A stretch of 52,715 nt of DNA from Ponticaulis sp. (lineage in GTDB: Bacteria; Pseudomonadota; Alphaproteobacteria; Caulobacterales; Hyphomonadaceae), in contig NZUJ01000048.1 in assembly GCA_002701295.1 (NCBI GenBank), positions 1 through 52,715 of the forward strand, written 5' to 3'. Of the stretch, positions 51,421 through 52,715 are shown one piece after another. Position 1 is the first letter of the stretch. The number at the start of each line of letters is the position of its first letter. The notes under the pieces were generated by a model that saw nothing but the letters and a program-made list of their open reading frames with translations, did not search any database and was not told where the DNA came from. The translations under genes and the position numbers were made by a program.

Positions 51421-52715
51421 TCAGCTTGTCTTGGCCTTCGATTTGCCGAGCCAGCCAAACAGCCATTGCCGTGCCTCGGCTAGGCCGGCGCCATGAACCG
51501 CACCTGCGCGATAAATCTGTGCCGCGAGCCAGAGGATCAGTCCGGTAAACATCGCCATCCAGATTATCTGCGCCGCAAGTTTCCAGAGCGGCGGATCATT
51601 CGGCACGCTCAGAATAATCAGGAATGGCGACAGAACCGGCACCCAGGTCAATGTCGACAACAGGGGCGAGTCCGGGTTCGACAGCGACACAGGCAGCAAG
51701 GTCAGCGGAATAATCATCATGATGATGACCGGGCTCAGCAAAGACTGCGCTTCCTGAATGGTGTCACACAAGGATCCGAGCGCCAGAAAGATCGATCCAA
51801 ACATCAGATAGCCGAGAATAAAGCTGATAATTGTCGGGATGATGAGCCGGGGATTAGCAATTTCCGCCAGTCCTTCCGCAACATCAGGCGGAATGACATC
51901 TCTTGCCACCAAAAGCATCACACAGGCAGATGTCGTCCAGATGGCAATCAATGTGAAGCTCAGCATCAACACGCCGAACAGCTTCCCAGCCAGCAATTGC
52001 GGCAGGGTGACACTCGTCAGGAGCGAGTCGAATATCTTGTTGGACCGCTCCTCAATCGTGCCCGTGAGAAGATAGTTCACGACTGAAAAAATCAGGAGCC
52101 AGAGGAGAAACGAAAATCCCATCGATATGATAAATGGCGCCTGATCAGCAAATCGTACATCGCCATCGACCTCCAGTGAGGATGGGCTTCGCTTGTTCAG
52201 CGGCAGCGTTTGTTCCGGAATTTGCTGAAGAATATCCGGGCTTATGCCCTGCTCGGCAAACACCTTGTCTCTCGCCAGTCTCTGAAGAACAAACTCAGCA
52301 CGATTGGCGAGCGTGTCATTCATCACATCATCGCTCCAATAGGCGACGTAGTCAGCCTCCACGACGAACACAGCGAAAAGCGGGCGATCACCCAATGGCC
52401 CAGATACTGTTCGTTCACCGGTCAGATAGGCACGGAGCTCGTCAATATTCTGCGTCGGCGCCGGTACTTTGATGAAGTCTTCCGTATCGAGGCCGAGAGC
52501 GATCTCCGGAATTGCCGCTTTGGCGGCTGCAGAAGGGTCAGGGGTGGTTTCCAGAGCGCGCTCATAAGCGGCGAGCTTCGCATCCTCATCGAATTGTGGA
52601 TCCAGCAATCCGCGTTCCTCGATCAAAGATCGAATATCAGCGTCGGTTTGTTCCAGCACATAGTCCGAATAGGCAGAGGAAAACGCATCATCCGGCTCAA
52701 TCACAGAGAAATATC
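51421..52715 (-). CDS. ABC-2 type transporter permease, 5'-truncated by window edge
   Basis: The frame is open to the right edge; a GTG at 52704 is only an internal codon, since the reading frame continues beyond it. The visible ~431 residues start in a periplasmic domain of ~180 residues, then five or six membrane helices (FSFLLWLLIFSVVNYLLTG, FGVLMLSFTLIAIWTT, IIPTIISFILGYLMFG and others). The GTIEERSNKIFDSLLTS loop after the second helix and the TIQEAQSLLSPV motif are typical of NatB/YhaP-like sodium- or drug-exporting permeases. The first membrane helix and ATPase gene lie outside the window. Confidence 0.87.
   Translation of the reverse strand, partial: YFSVIEPDDAFSSAYSDYVLEQTDADIRSLIEERGLLDPQFDEDAKLAAYERALETTPDPSAAAKAAIPEIALGLDTEDFIKVPAPTQNIDELRAYLTGERTVSGPLGDRPLFAVFVVEADYVAYWSDDVMNDTLANRAEFVLQRLARDKVFAEQGISPDILQQIPEQTLPLNKRSPSSLEVDGDVRFADQAPFIISMGFSFLLWLLIFSVVNYLLTGTIEERSNKIFDSLLTSVTLPQLLAGKLFGVLMLSFTLIAIWTTSACVMLLVARDVIPPDVAEGLAEIANPRLIIPTIISFILGYLMFGSIFLALGSLCDTIQEAQSLLSPVIIMMIIPLTLLPVSLSNPDSPLLSTLTWVPVLSPFLIILSVPNDPPLWKLAAQIIWMAMFTGLILWLAAQIYRAGAVHGAGLAEARQWLFGWLGKSKAKTS

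Noticed and set aside
1-52715. tRNA, rRNA, insertion sequence, integrase or prophage
   Set aside because: No cloverleaf with a T-loop, no transposase or integrase motif and no phage structural gene was found in any gap or frame.

Overview
The window reads as chromosomal DNA of an alphaproteobacterium, most likely from the Caulobacterales/Hyphomonadaceae side. The evidence is a CpdR-type single-domain response regulator, a ChvG/ChvI two-component pair beside EIIA-Man and HPr, a TIGR02302/DUF4175 protein, a DUF2125 protein, COQ9, an S21 gene and a sRNA of the suhB/alpha-r8 (MmgR) type. No rRNA, tRNA, insertion sequence, prophage or CRISPR array was found. Both ends cut through a gene.

Layout. 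1-3112: two tandem paralogous RTX-type secreted proteins (the downstream one runs off the left edge). 3250-9145: the glutathione-dependent formaldehyde pathway (fghA, adhC/frmA), split by two small secreted proteins with TonB-C-like folds, a porin-like outer-membrane protein and a LysR regulator. 9234-13252: small accessory genes (two immunity-like proteins, a SnoaL-like protein, a glyoxalase-fold protein, small membrane proteins, a thioredoxin-like lipoprotein). 13279-16196: cpdR, an N-formylglutamate amidohydrolase, an antisense-oriented sRNA, an XRE regulator and hisN. 16201-24842: a large secreted zinc metalloprotease, a methyltransferase-fold lipoprotein, mscL, a fusion of winged helix, Ser/Thr kinase, membrane segment and TPR, and two coupled lipoproteins. 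24930-26802: rplS, trmD and a highly structured upstream element. 26803-31152: a Cys-rich secreted peptide, GyrI-like, META-domain and TerB-like proteins, a PLP decarboxylase, and an unusual winged helix-membrane-PAN regulator. 31520-36805: ahcY with a palindromic operator, an EF-hand protein, HPr, EIIA-Man and ChvG/ChvI. 36942-50414: a conserved unknown protein, then tlpA-like, argH, lptM-like, lysA, DUF4175, hpt, zinc-ribbon/DUF3426, ftsE, ftsX, ydcF-like, plsC and DUF2125. 50415-52715: coq9, rpsU and a partial ABC-2 permease.

The most interesting points are: (1) two essential-looking genes that seem to start at non-standard codons, rpsU at ATC and chvG at CTG, each behind a well-placed Shine-Dalgarno; (2) two different membrane-anchored winged-helix regulators, one fused to a kinase and TPR domain, the other to a periplasmic PAN/apple domain; (3) a nested multi-stem element of about 150 nt directly upstream of trmD; (4) a suhB/alpha-r8-like sRNA whose terminator overlaps the end of an opposing gene; (5) a ChvI-ChvG-EIIA-HPr cluster without hprK although HPr keeps its regulatory serine; (6) a CATATAAA/TTTATATG palindrome ahead of ahcY.

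Start sites were chosen from ribosome binding sites, signal peptides and family lengths; where two starts compete, both are given. All function calls come from reading motifs by eye, without database searches.
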